The notes under the pieces were generated by a model that was not told where the DNA came from, searched no databases, and worked only from the letters and a program-made list of their open reading frames with translations. A DNA stretch of 53,802 nt, taken from IMG/VR virus record IMGVR_UViG_3300034072_000696, positions 1 to 53,802 of that record; one strand, given 5' to 3'. How positions within the stretch are numbered: position 1 is the first letter of the stretch; every line of letters begins with the position of its first letter. This DNA is from a virus. Below, piece after piece: positions 32,703-40,511 of the stretch. A program made the translations under genes and the position numbers.

Positions 32703-33374
32703 CTATTTACGCTTAGGTTCCCAAAACTCACAGTGCGCCCGGGTTGCGGGGCACCAACCGCGACACAAACCCGAGGGCTTCGGGAGCCACACGTTCTTGT
32801 CTGCTGCTGCCTGGATACGCCCGGCACGGCGCGCGTACTCCTCCCAAATCACTGGCAGCTCGTCTCGGTAAAATGATTTTTTTGAAACCTTGAAATCTTT
32901 GAGCCAGATGAAGGCAGTGTCAACCACGGGCAATTCCTTGTGGTGCTGCATGAGCACGCCGGCGGTCAATCGCAACTGATCTGAATCAGCCTTCACTTTA
33001 CCAGTTTTCCAATCGCCCGCGAAGCCCCTGTGCGGCTGGATGGCGCTCACGTCGATGATGGCCCGCACCCAAACGTCCTTGGCAAACCACCCGGTAGGTT
33101 CTAGGTTACGTGTAAGCGCGTATTGAGTTTCAGTTTTTACGTTTTTGAGGCCATCGAAACGCGCAGCCAGCGGCTCCCATTGCGCCATCCCTTCCGGCAG
33201 TGGGGTTTTGTCCCGCACTCGATACTCCAGGGCCTTATGGACCTCGTTCCCCCACGTCGTCGCCTCACTTGGGGGTTCCTTCACCAGCTTCGCAACTCGC
33301 ACCAAGTAAAACTGGCGGGGGCAGGTTTCAAATTGTGAGAGGGCCGAGTGCGACCATGCAATTTGCTTCGTCAT
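32703..33374 (-). CDS. RecB/Cas4-like PD-(D/E)XK nuclease with Fe-S-type cysteines
   Basis: 223 residues; ATGA overlap with the gene upstream. WSHSALSQFETCPRQFYLV at the N-terminus carries the first Cys; GNEVHKALE gives the His of motif I; RAIIDVSAIQ and DWKTGK (about 120) give the Asp and the D/E-X-K core. The C-terminus has three Cys (LCRGWCPATRAHC) that with the first could hold a 4Fe-4S cluster, as in Cas4/AddB. Likely an exonuclease in recombination or end processing. An operator copy lies inside its coding sequence (33104-33117). Confidence 0.85.
   Translation of the reverse strand: MTKQIAWSHSALSQFETCPRQFYLVRVAKLVKEPPSEATTWGNEVHKALEYRVRDKTPLPEGMAQWEPLAARFDGLKNVKTETQYALTRNLEPTGWFAKDVWVRAIIDVSAIQPHRGFAGDWKTGKVKADSDQLRLTAGVLMQHHKELPVVDTAFIWLKDFKVSKKSFYRDELPVIWEEYARRAGRIQAAADKNVWLPKPSGLCRGWCPATRAHCEFWEPKRK
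33104..33117. promoter_or_regulatory. operator copy inside the RecB-like gene
   Basis: GGTTACGTGTAAGC, one base from the palindrome consensus, in the coding sequence. No promoter boxes are obvious. Possible road-block site. Confidence 0.45.
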
Positions 33375-33913
33375 TTAGGCAATTCTCCACGGGCGATTTC
33401 AGCGTCGATATCGGCCCACATTTGGTCTACCGCGTCGTTGAATTCATCCCGGTCGGCGCGCTCCTGGCCGCCGCCGAGTAAAGACTTGCGGACCTTCTGG
33501 CGGCGGAGCTGCCACGCGGCGACGCACTTGCGCGAGTACGCGGCCTTGGCATCCACGGTGTTCTCGATCAGCCCCGTAGCCAGAGCCGCGGCGATGGCCC
33601 TGTTGATGCGGTCGCGGCGCTCCTGCTGCACTACGCGGGTGTGGACCCGGCGGTAGAGCGCGTGGAGGTCGTCGTCATACGAGCGCGCGCCCTTGGTGCG
33701 CTGGTCGCGTTCCTTCTTGATGAAGGTGAGCCAGCCTGAAAGGTCGGCCGCGTACTTGGCGATGACGGGGCGCAAATACTCGTGATCTGGCGGCAGTCCG
33801 AACTTCGCGCCGAGCTTCTGCGCCAACGGCATATAAGAGTCCGCCAGGTCGAGGACTGCTGCGGGGGAGTCTGACTTGCGCAAAACGTCCTTAAACTGTT
33901 GAATCGTAGACAT
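33371..33913 (-). CDS. hypothetical basic helical protein
   Basis: 180 residues from ATG 33913 (AGGGA upstream; the longer open frame lacks a site). Mostly helical, with many Arg/Lys in the middle (RVVQQERRDRINRAIAA) and an acidic C-terminal part. Not recognised. Encoded between polymerase and nuclease genes, so a replication or recombination role is plausible. Confidence 0.65.
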   Translation of the reverse strand: MSTIQQFKDVLRKSDSPAAVLDLADSYMPLAQKLGAKFGLPPDHEYLRPVIAKYAADLSGWLTFIKKERDQRTKGARSYDDDLHALYRRVHTRVVQQERRDRINRAIAAALATGLIENTVDAKAAYSRKCVAAWQLRRQKVRKSLLGGGQERADRDEFNDAVDQMWADIDAEIARGELPK

Positions 33914-33939
33914 GTTATGTCCCTCTTTTGCGTATTGTT

Positions 33940-33979
33940 GTATGTACATCATACACTTTCCGCCCGCGTACAAGTAAGC
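33940..33979 (-). promoter_or_regulatory. possible promoter with imperfect operator
   Basis: On the minus strand the operator-like GCTTACTTGTACGC (33966-33979) occupies the -35 region of a TATGAT -10 (33943-33948), about 16-17 bases downstream. It would start transcription between the polymerase gene and the 33913 gene. Confidence 0.5.
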
Positions 33980-34020
33980 AATATAAACGAGCCACGGGCG
34001 GAGTTTTCTACTCCTTTTCC

Positions 34021-35982
34021 TTATTTCGCTTCGCCGTAACTCTGGGCGATGTCGCCCTCGGACCACGTGACCAGCTCCGGCCACCACTTCGGTGGGGTGC
34101 GCATCACGCCTTGAACGATGGCCAGGTGGGACTCCGCCTCCGCATCAGGGACGATATAGATCAGTTCGTCGTGGACCGACAGGACCGGCCAGTGCCCCGT
34201 GAGCTTCTTGACCTCCAGCATGTTGTCCGCGATCACGTCCCGTGCCAGAGCCTGCACGATGTTTTCATCGCACTTCCCGCCGTTCAGGAACGTGGTGTTG
34301 CGCCCGCGCCCCATCTTCCACGTGGCGCTGCCGTTTTCCACCTCTTGCCGCAGCTCCGGGTAGTAAATCAAGCGCCCGCTCGGGAGGAGGAAGCCTTCCG
34401 GGGTCGTGGTGACCAGGCCCCACGGGTCAACGGCTTGCGTAGCGCCGGTGACAATCGCCGTCAGCGCGTTTTGGCACCGCTTCCAGCCTTGCTGAATCGC
34501 AACGTACATCCGGCGCCAGCTCGACACGATAGACTTGGATTCGCCCTCGTCGATGTCCACCCCGCCCATCGTCTTGGCGATGGTGATGAACGTCTTCCAG
34601 CCGGCGCCGAAGCCCAGGCCCAAGTGGGCCACCTTACCGATCTGCCGCTGGTCCTTGGTCACTTCGTCGAACATCACGTTGTACAGCGTGGTGGCGAAAT
34701 CCTTGTAGAGATCGGCATCGCCCGGCGAGGCTTGGTACAACGCCATGCTGGACTCGACCTGCCACAAGAAGTGGTTGACGCGTAGCTCGATCCCGGACAA
34801 GTCGGCCACGACGACCTTGTATCCCTTCGGCGCGCGGAGGCACATGCGCAGCGCGTTGGAAATCTTCGGGATGATGTTGCCCAACTTATCCCGGGGGATG
34901 CGCGGCAGGTTTTGCTGGTTCAACCCCAGGGCGCCGCCCCAACGGCCTGTATGCCCGCCGTAGTAGGCGAGTGCGATCGGCATCATGCCATTGCACGCTC
35001 GGGCGACAGCGATGAACGCCTCCAGGCGGGTCTCGACTTGGGTGGACTTCACCCCGAGGCGCGCACTCGCGGCCAGCGCTACCAGTTCATTGTCCGACTC
35101 CTGCAGCGCGAGGAACGCCTCGTCCGTCTTCGACAGCGCCGGAATCATCTTCTCCGGGTTGGACGGCGATGGCTTCATCGGCACCTCGGCGCCCAGCGAC
35201 CGCAGGAACTCCGCGAACTTCGGGGCGCTGGCCAGCGTCATCTGCGCCGCAGTGATGACGTCTTCGTCGTCCATGCCCGGCCAGAATGCGCCGGCCTGCT
35301 TACCGATCGTGACGAGGAGTTGCCGCTTACGGGCTTGCTCCTCTACCAGTGCCGCTTCGAGCATGGGGATGTCCACTTCGAACTTCGGCTCGACCAGCAT
35401 GCGGATCGTGGCGTCGATGAGCCGCATTTCGCGCTTACTTGTACGCTTGAGAAGGAGCGAAAAAAGGCCCGCGCATTGCTCTGTGTCGTTGCGGTTGTAG
35501 ACCTTCATCGCTTCCAGCTCGTCAGGCGTGAAGTCCGCCAGGTGCTTGCCGCGGGTGTTCACCAGTGCGCTGTTGTCCTTGCGCGTGGCGATTCCCATCT
35601 GGCCCAGCTCGTCCTGGAAGTGCTCCACGAGCGCAGCCAGGGAGACCCCAATGGTCTTGCCGAAGTGCGGCTTCGCCATCGCCAGCGTGCAGCCCCACAT
35701 GGCCGGGCGGACGCCGCAGCGCCACGCCAGGATCATGGCGTCAAAGCCCGAGTTGTTGTGGGCGATGACCAGCTTGTCGGACCAGTCGATCTTCTTGAGC
35801 GCGGCGATGACGTTCTCCTCGCCGAAGATCACGTCCGTCGGGTGGTTGCCGAACTTCGCCGAGATACTGATGATCTCTGTCTCGGGGTGGAGACAGTACA
35901 AGATCGGGTTCATCTTGGACAGGCTGTGCGTCGTCGACCAGAAGGTTTCCAGGTCGAGGACAACAGGGGTGAGAGCAGCCAT
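34021..35982 (-). CDS. family A DNA polymerase
   Basis: 653 residues. The 3'-5' exonuclease domain starts at once with VVLDLET (about 8) and has HNNSGFDAMIL and a late YNRNDTEQC. Polymerase motif A is VVADLSGIELRV (about 392), motif B lies around RQIGKVAHLGLGFGAG (about 445) and motif C is LSVHDELIY (about 603). No 5'-3' exonuclease domain, as usual in phages. Its short size matches the group found with DUF927-type primases. It contains one imperfect operator (35433-35446). Confidence 0.95.
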   Translation of the reverse strand: MAALTPVVLDLETFWSTTHSLSKMNPILYCLHPETEIISISAKFGNHPTDVIFGEENVIAALKKIDWSDKLVIAHNNSGFDAMILAWRCGVRPAMWGCTLAMAKPHFGKTIGVSLAALVEHFQDELGQMGIATRKDNSALVNTRGKHLADFTPDELEAMKVYNRNDTEQCAGLFSLLLKRTSKREMRLIDATIRMLVEPKFEVDIPMLEAALVEEQARKRQLLVTIGKQAGAFWPGMDDEDVITAAQMTLASAPKFAEFLRSLGAEVPMKPSPSNPEKMIPALSKTDEAFLALQESDNELVALAASARLGVKSTQVETRLEAFIAVARACNGMMPIALAYYGGHTGRWGGALGLNQQNLPRIPRDKLGNIIPKISNALRMCLRAPKGYKVVVADLSGIELRVNHFLWQVESSMALYQASPGDADLYKDFATTLYNVMFDEVTKDQRQIGKVAHLGLGFGAGWKTFITIAKTMGGVDIDEGESKSIVSSWRRMYVAIQQGWKRCQNALTAIVTGATQAVDPWGLVTTTPEGFLLPSGRLIYYPELRQEVENGSATWKMGRGRNTTFLNGGKCDENIVQALARDVIADNMLEVKKLTGHWPVLSVHDELIYIVPDAEAESHLAIVQGVMRTPPKWWPELVTWSEGDIAQSYGEAK

Positions 35983-36233
35983 TAATTAGGCCGCCCCATA
36001 TTAAAGCCCTTGCTGGTGAAGCCTGCGTGGAGCGTGGTCTTCACGTGGTCCAGCATGATCTGCGTGGCCTGGGTGCCGGCCACGGGGTTGTCGGACATGT
36101 TCACAATCAGGCGGCCCATACTCTCAGCCAGGGCCAGGAGGACTTCGCCCTGATTGAAGCGGCCGTCGCCGATAGCGTTGGTGATGATCTGGACGATCCA
36201 CTGGACGTTGCCTGGATTAATCGGTTGCTGCAT
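35982..36233 (-). CDS. 83-residue hypothetical protein
   Basis: Shares one base region with the polymerase start and overlaps the upstream gene by 17 bases. Helical, with hydrophobic spacing (IVQIITNAIGDG, LLALAESMGRLIVNM). Not recognised. Its tight fusion to the polymerase gene suggests co-expression. Confidence 0.65.
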   Translation of the reverse strand: MQQPINPGNVQWIVQIITNAIGDGRFNQGEVLLALAESMGRLIVNMSDNPVAGTQATQIMLDHVKTTLHAGFTSKGFNMGRPN

Positions 36234-36417
36234 GGTGTGTCGTTTCCTTGTATTTGAATTCGTACCCCGCGGCCGAGACCGCGTCTTTCATTTCGATGAT
36301 CTGGAGGAGCAGCGTCTTCATCTGCTCGTCCCGCGCTTCCAGGCGGCGCTTGGTTTCCGCCAACTCGGCTCTAGTGCGGGCCAGCTCCCACCGCAACCGA
36401 TCTCTATTCAGCGTCAC
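36217..36417 (-). CDS. 66-residue coiled-coil protein
   Basis: GTG start at 36417 within the previous stop (GTGA). Almost the whole product is a charged coiled coil with clear heptads (LRWELARTRAELAETKRRLE). A longer frame to 36591 lies over the neighbouring gene and is Arg-rich, so the coupled GTG is preferred. Function unknown. Confidence 0.6.
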   Translation of the reverse strand: MTLNRDRLRWELARTRAELAETKRRLEARDEQMKTLLLQIIEMKDAVSAAGYEFKYKETTHHAATD

Positions 36418-36713
36418 TTGATGCGCTCCCACACCGTCGCCTTGTTCGCTGCGGATACCCGCACCGCCCCTTTCTTCGCGAGGTAGCCCCGCTTCTCCAG
36501 TTTGTGCAGTGCATGGTTGGCGCTCGCGCTGGAGGCGTAGCCGAGAAGGCGCGCGGCGGCGGTCGTAGTGAGTCGTTCCCCCACGCTCCATTTGCCATCC
36601 ATACGTTCGTGCGCGGTCTGTTTACGGCTTTCTACGGCATCGGCCTCTGCGGCCCGCAGCGTCGCCGCGTAGGCCGCCGCGCGTCCGACTTGCTCAATCA
36701 TGGACGGGATCAT
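36414..36713 (-). CDS. winged-helix protein 1
   Basis: 99 residues from ATG 36713 (ATGA overlap, AGGGG upstream). LTTTAAARLLGYASSASANHALHKLEKRGYLAKKGAVR-type sequence shows a winged helix-turn-helix in the second half. It shares the opening MIPxxxEQ, a GxWxVGExxTTTA-like core and the ending WERxK with the protein at 36886-37230; the two look like diverged duplicates. Possible DNA-binding regulators. Confidence 0.65.
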   Translation of the reverse strand: MIPSMIEQVGRAAAYAATLRAAEADAVESRKQTAHERMDGKWSVGERLTTTAAARLLGYASSASANHALHKLEKRGYLAKKGAVRVSAANKATVWERIK

Positions 36714-36889
36714 TTGGTGCACCCCTCGCACTGCGCGTCGTTATGGCGGCTGTCGTAGTTGCACCGGGTCGTCGATCGGTCCTCGATGTATTGCTGCTTC
36801 ATCGTGAACTCGCCGTCGGGGCGGTAGTCGCGCACCAGGACGAAGTAACCCGGCTTCCGCTCTGAGTTCCGGCATCCGTACGGCTTCAT
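36710..36889 (-). CDS. 59-residue Cys-containing protein
   Basis: ATG 36889 overlaps the upstream stop (ATGA) and its own stop overlaps the next start (ATGA). Has CEGC near the C-terminus and two further Cys, with Tyr/Arg-rich sequence between. A small metal site is possible. Supported by double coupling; not recognised. Confidence 0.6.
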   Translation of the reverse strand: MKPYGCRNSERKPGYFVLVRDYRPDGEFTMKQQYIEDRSTTRCNYDSRHNDAQCEGCTK

Positions 36890-37230
36890 TTCAACCGCTC
36901 CCAGTGCACGACCTTGTAGCCGGACTCGCCACGGGTTTTGTCCCTGCGGATCACGACGCCGGCGAACTGCAGGCGGTCCAGCGCACCCATCGCGGCGGAG
37001 GTGCCGATGCGCATCATCTTGGCGAACGCGGTGGTAGGGCGCTGCTCGCCGACCGGCCAGTGGGGGTCAATCGCGGGCTTGACCCTGGTCTCGAAGTAGA
37101 CGAGCGCTCGATGGCGCCGCACCTCCTCTTTACTCGCGCCAGGGGCAATCGACGGCGCATTTGCGTCGCGCTCCGCGCCGGGTAGCGTCTTGTGCGCCGT
37201 TGCAAGTTGCTCAAACAGACCAGGGATCAC
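36886..37230 (-). CDS. winged-helix protein 2
   Basis: 114 residues, GTG start coupled to the zinc-ribbon gene stop (GTGA). The C-terminal half, with RPTTAFAKMMRIGTSAAMGALDRLQFAGVV-type sequence, is a winged helix. Related to winged-helix protein 1 by ends and core. Regulatory or replication-linked DNA binding is likely. Confidence 0.65.
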   Translation of the reverse strand: MIPGLFEQLATAHKTLPGAERDANAPSIAPGASKEEVRRHRALVYFETRVKPAIDPHWPVGEQRPTTAFAKMMRIGTSAAMGALDRLQFAGVVIRRDKTRGESGYKVVHWERLK

Positions 37231-37430
37231 AGCAGCCCCCTGTCGCGGGCCTTTTGCCAGTCGTCCCTACATTGGTCGTCGCACCAGCGCCGGCCCGCGG
37301 GGAGCGATGCGCCGCACTCGTTCAGGCACATGCCAGTTGCCTCGGCTTCGGGCTTCAAGTCCACCGACGCGATCCGGTTCTGCACAACCGCGGCCACCAG
37401 ATCATTGGCCGCGTCTACTACATCCGCCAT
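37227..37430 (-). CDS. zinc-ribbon protein
   Basis: 67 residues. The C-terminal half has CLNECG followed by RRWCDDQCRDDW, a four-Cys zinc finger seen in small phage proteins. Its ATG overlaps the stop of the gene upstream by one base (TGATG). Possibly a regulator or a factor binding RNA polymerase; not established. Confidence 0.7.
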   Translation of the reverse strand: MADVVDAANDLVAAVVQNRIASVDLKPEAEATGMCLNECGASLPAGRRWCDDQCRDDWQKARDRGLL

Positions 37431-37603
37431 CAGAATTCCTTGTGCATGTTGAGAAGGTCTTTGTTCGCCATGCGGGTGGCGGCATCCAGGGAGAAACCCT
37501 GGGAGCGGTACGCCGCGATGGCATCAAGGACGAACTGCTCCTCCCACGCGTTGAGCGGGGGCGGCTCATGCGGGCCGTAGTGACCTTGCATACCGGGTTG
37601 CAT
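37430..37603 (-). CDS. 57-residue hypothetical protein
   Basis: Both ends are coupled by TGATG overlaps. The product has a Pro-rich start (PHEPPPLN) and a helical domain with a WEEQFVLDAIAAYRSQGFSLDAA pattern, a segment also seen in small phage proteins. Too short for most automatic calls, but coupling supports it. Confidence 0.6.
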   Translation of the reverse strand: MQPGMQGHYGPHEPPPLNAWEEQFVLDAIAAYRSQGFSLDAATRMANKDLLNMHKEF

Positions 37604-37809
37604 CAGCGCACCCCCTGCATCAAACCGACGTTGGCGCCCTTGTAGACCTTTTCGTCATACTGGTCGGCCAGGCCGATAGCACCCACCCATTCGCCTGCTT
37701 CGTGGTACGTGTCGAACGCGGCGTCTTTGATGGGCCACCAGAACAGGCCCCACTTGAGCATGCAGACTTGCCACTTGGCGATAGCTGGGTTGAAACGAAT
37801 GGTGAACAT
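37603..37809 (-). CDS. 68-residue aromatic-rich protein
   Basis: First gene after the strong leftward promoter at 37824-37847; GGAGA lies eight bases before the ATG. Rich in Trp, Phe and Tyr (LKWGLFWWPIKDAAFDTY). Not recognised. It leads the operon of overlapping small genes that runs to the polymerase. Confidence 0.7.
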   Translation of the reverse strand: MFTIRFNPAIAKWQVCMLKWGLFWWPIKDAAFDTYHEAGEWVGAIGLADQYDEKVYKGANVGLMQGVR

Positions 37810-37823
37810 TTTTAAGTCTCCTA

Positions 37824-37847
37824 GTGCTTACGTGTAAGCACATTATA
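37824..37847 (-). promoter_or_regulatory. leftward promoter with perfect 18-bp operator
   Basis: GTGCTTACGTGTAAGCAC (37824-37841) is the most complete copy of the palindrome. On the minus strand it starts immediately after a TATAAT box (37842-37847) and so covers the transcription start. The -35 is weak, which suggests an activator or an extended contact. It drives the block 37809 to 34021. Confidence 0.8.
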
Positions 37848-37851
37848 CAGG

Positions 37852-38217
37852 TTAATACTCGGACGGGAGCAGCAGGATGTTGTCGATGAAGTAGAACACC
37901 CACTCGCCTTCGGGGCAGTCGGTGAACATGACCTCCTTCGTCCAGAAAGGCGGGATGTCGGTGTCATCCGCCCCGGTGATGGTTGCCTTCTTGTTCTCGA
38001 CCTTGAGCGTGACGATCATGAACGGGCGACCGGCGCACGCCGTGATGCCTTCCGTGGCGATGATGTCCAGGAACCAGTAGGCCCCGCCGCCGGCGTTCTC
38101 CGCGAAGAACTGGACCCCCTCCGTGTAGAGGACTTTGCGGTTGAGGTTGTGACGGAACCATGTCTCGGTGCCGGTGTACTGGGAGAGACCGTCGCGTAGA
38201 GTTTTCGGGTTATCCAT
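37852..38217 (-). CDS. DUF6876-like protein
   Basis: 121 residues. The pattern YTGTETWFRHNLNRKVLYTEGV followed by AENAGGGAYWFLDIIAT matches a small family found on phages and plasmids whose function is unknown (my recognition, not a search). Overlaps the upstream gene by eight bases. Confidence 0.65.
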   Translation of the reverse strand: MDNPKTLRDGLSQYTGTETWFRHNLNRKVLYTEGVQFFAENAGGGAYWFLDIIATEGITACAGRPFMIVTLKVENKKATITGADDTDIPPFWTKEVMFTDCPEGEWVFYFIDNILLLPSEY

Positions 38218-38971
38218 GATGTGCGTACTCCTCTGTAAGAATGTCGCGCAATGCGGTCAGGCCGCCGTTGCAGTAGCGCAGGTTGGCTTTCGCGGCCTTG
38301 ATGGTCTCCGTGACGCTGTGGTCGATGAACTTCGTCATCGAGATCACGATGTCGGCGTGGCCGGCGGCACTCGCCAAACGGTTGCGGTGCTCCGTGGTCT
38401 GGTAGAAGGACAAGTCCAGCTCGCGGTGGAACTCTTGCTGGATCATGCCGGCCTGCTGCGGGAGTAGGCCGACGATCAGGACTCGGCGCTTACGCGGCGC
38501 CGGCGCAGTTGGCCCAGCGGCGATACCTTTTTCGGGAGCAGGGATCACCACGGACTTCACGGCCTTCGCGATAGCGTCGTCGACTTGAGCCTGCAGGGTG
38601 GCGTGCAACTGCGCGGTGACTTGCGTCGTAACCTGCGAGACCAGCGCGGAGACGAACTCCTGGATCGTCCGCTCGATCGTGAGTGGTGCGGGCGCTGGAT
38701 GCGCCACGGGGAGCACCGCTGCAGGGGTTGAAACGCTCTGTGTCGCGTCGTAGCCGAACGGGTAGAGTTTGTAAGGTGCTCGCCCTTTAGCCCCGCCCGG
38801 GGCCGACTGGACCCGTTGGATGAGGCGTTTGTTTACCAGGATGCGCACCGACGCGTCGACGGAACCCGGCGTGGTGTCGATGACTTCGGATGCGTCAGCG
38901 ACGGTCGACCCGGGGTTCTTCTGCACGAACTCCAGGATGGCCTGCTGGAGCCAGCCTTTTTCTTTCTTCAT
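38210..38971 (-). CDS. winged-helix protein with DUF2325-like C-terminus
   Basis: 253 residues from the ATG overlapping the DHH gene stop (ATGA); ATG 38980 is an alternative. An N-terminal winged helix (about 5-60), a Pro/Ala linker with a long helix, and a C-terminal Rossmann-like domain starting KRRVLIVGLLPQQ and containing DIVISMTKFIDHS, which resembles DUF2325. Such combinations may sense a small ligand and bind DNA, but no function is known. Confidence 0.6.
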   Translation of the reverse strand: MKKEKGWLQQAILEFVQKNPGSTVADASEVIDTTPGSVDASVRILVNKRLIQRVQSAPGGAKGRAPYKLYPFGYDATQSVSTPAAVLPVAHPAPAPLTIERTIQEFVSALVSQVTTQVTAQLHATLQAQVDDAIAKAVKSVVIPAPEKGIAAGPTAPAPRKRRVLIVGLLPQQAGMIQQEFHRELDLSFYQTTEHRNRLASAAGHADIVISMTKFIDHSVTETIKAAKANLRYCNGGLTALRDILTEEYAHHG

Positions 38972-39885
38972 GCCAGCCATCCTTTCAGCGTGTCGAGGTC
39001 GGTCTCGAATCCCGCAGCGTTCTTGTGGCCACCGCCACCGAATGCCTTGGCGATTGCCGAGACGTCATAGTCGCCATTGCTGCGCAGGGAGCACTTGACC
39101 TTGCCATCTGCGCCGACGTACCAGAGCAGACCGTAGGTGCCGCTCTTGTTGGCGAGGACGTGGCCGGTTTCGCTGATGTGGTTCTGCGTGTTGAGGGCGA
39201 GGCCGATGTAAAGGTGCCCATCGTCATCGTCACCGAGCATACGCACCGTTTTGATCCCGCACGTCATCGCCTGCTTGGCTTGCTGCTCGACCATGATCTC
39301 TTGAGCACGGAGGATGGCTGCGCCTTCGTCGAACAGTGAATAGATGCCGGCATCCATCATTTCTGCCCACTGTTTAAAACTCCACGGCAGTCGGGCCTGT
39401 AACGCAGCGTGCATCTCCTTGCTCCCTTTCAGCTTGAACTGCCAGCGGTCACGGTCGTCGATGTGCTGGATCAGCATCGGGACTTCGGTGCCGGGGTGGA
39501 AGTATTCCCACGCCAGCAGGGCGCCTGATTTGTTGTTGTCGAGCGTAACGAATACGTTGCTGGAGTGGGCGTCGAATCGTGCGGTCGGTGTGTATTCGAT
39601 ATTTATCGACTCGAAAGCTGTCTTGTGGTGGTCGAGCCAGATAGTCTCGGCAGCGGCATCCATCACGTACTCCATCACAGCCTTGGGGAAACTGAAGTCA
39701 AGAATGTAGACTTCGCGACCGTGTACGATGCTGCCGAGTTCCATATCTTCGGGGACTAACTTACGCCAGTCGCCGCCGTGGTTCATCGGCAGATACTCGG
39801 CGTCGTCGCCGAACTTCATCCATGCTGCGAATGCTGCGCCAAAGCCGTCGGTGCAGTTGGCGTGGTAGATAACGAGAGGTTTCAT
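38968..39885 (-). CDS. DHH-family phosphoesterase (oligoribonuclease-like)
   Basis: 305 residues. HANCTDGFGAA (about 9) is motif I, ILDFSF (about 62) motif II, WLDHHKTA (about 84) the DHH motif, and GGGGHKNAAGF (about 285) the DHHA1 signature. This is the fold of NrnA/NrnB nanoRNases and related enzymes that degrade short oligonucleotides or cyclic dinucleotide products. It could recycle nucleotides or destroy signal molecules of host defence. ATGA couplings at both ends. Confidence 0.85.
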   Translation of the reverse strand: MKPLVIYHANCTDGFGAAFAAWMKFGDDAEYLPMNHGGDWRKLVPEDMELGSIVHGREVYILDFSFPKAVMEYVMDAAAETIWLDHHKTAFESINIEYTPTARFDAHSSNVFVTLDNNKSGALLAWEYFHPGTEVPMLIQHIDDRDRWQFKLKGSKEMHAALQARLPWSFKQWAEMMDAGIYSLFDEGAAILRAQEIMVEQQAKQAMTCGIKTVRMLGDDDDGHLYIGLALNTQNHISETGHVLANKSGTYGLLWYVGADGKVKCSLRSNGDYDVSAIAKAFGGGGHKNAAGFETDLDTLKGWLA

Positions 39886-40118
39886 GCTTGATCCTTGTAT
39901 TTGGAGAGAATCACTTCATTGACGATGCCAATCCCGCACTCGCGGAGCATTACATCGCGCACACGTACAAGCTCATCCACCAGCTCCCGCACAATCTCTG
40001 CTGTATGGGCGGTGGCGTAGGCTTCTGCGTCCTTGAGATGAACGTAATCAACAGCCGGGGTAAGCTCCGCGCCGTACTTGTTCGGCGCGGAGCGGGGCTT
40101 GTGCGGTGCGTAACGCAT
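39882..40118 (-). CDS. 78-residue hypothetical protein
   Basis: The frame is open further upstream, but there it runs over the gene at 40048-40296 in poor codon use; the ATG at 40118 is the most plausible start, though its Shine-Dalgarno is weak. Helical, with a Val/Arg/Glu-rich amphipathic stretch (EIVRELVDELVRVRDVM). Coupled to the DHH gene by ATGA. Not recognised. Confidence 0.5.
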   Translation of the reverse strand: MRYAPHKPRSAPNKYGAELTPAVDYVHLKDAEAYATAHTAEIVRELVDELVRVRDVMLRECGIGIVNEVILSKYKDQA

Positions 40119-40296
40119 CCAGTCGGCCAAGCAAAAACTGGTAATGCTCTTGGTGGTACTCAGGCATCCAGCCGATCTGCTCGCGCAGCCAGAGTTCTTT
40201 AGCATCTTCCCTTTGCTGCGGCGTCATTTCCGACAGTCGCTTATCGCGTACAGCGTCGAAGTCTGGTGTTGACACCTTGGCCTGTGTGGTGGTCAT
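40048..40296 (-). CDS. 82-residue hypothetical protein
   Basis: GAAGGA precedes the ATG, which overlaps the upstream stop (ATGA). Charged N-terminal half with DKRLSEMTPQQREDAKELW, then an aromatic stretch (YHQEHYQFLL). Not recognised. Overlaps the next gene by about 70 bases. Confidence 0.55.
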   Translation of the reverse strand: MTTTQAKVSTPDFDAVRDKRLSEMTPQQREDAKELWLREQIGWMPEYHQEHYQFLLGRLDALRTAQAPLRAEQVRRGAYPGC

Positions 40297-40511
40297 TTGG
40301 TTTCCTTCATTGCCGTGCGGTGCGCGGCCTTAGTCATTCCGCGCCATTGCCTTACCATCATCGGACAAGGGACAAGGAATCCAACTCCGTCCCATTCCAG
40401 CATCCAGCGAGTTAAGACACCTCCAGGGAGTCGAACTACGCACTCGTACAGACCGTGATTCACCGGCTCAACATGGCGCGGAAACCATCGGGTTTTGCCT
40501 TTAGTGGCCAT
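40293..40511 (-). CDS. 72-residue hypothetical protein
   Basis: ATG 40511 has GGAGG six bases upstream and overlaps the end of the preceding gene by 11 bases. Basic, with several Trp and Arg; looks like a small beta-rich domain (YECVVRLPGGVLTRWMLEWDG). Not recognised. Confidence 0.6.
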   Translation of the reverse strand: MATKGKTRWFPRHVEPVNHGLYECVVRLPGGVLTRWMLEWDGVGFLVPCPMMVRQWRGMTKAAHRTAMKETK

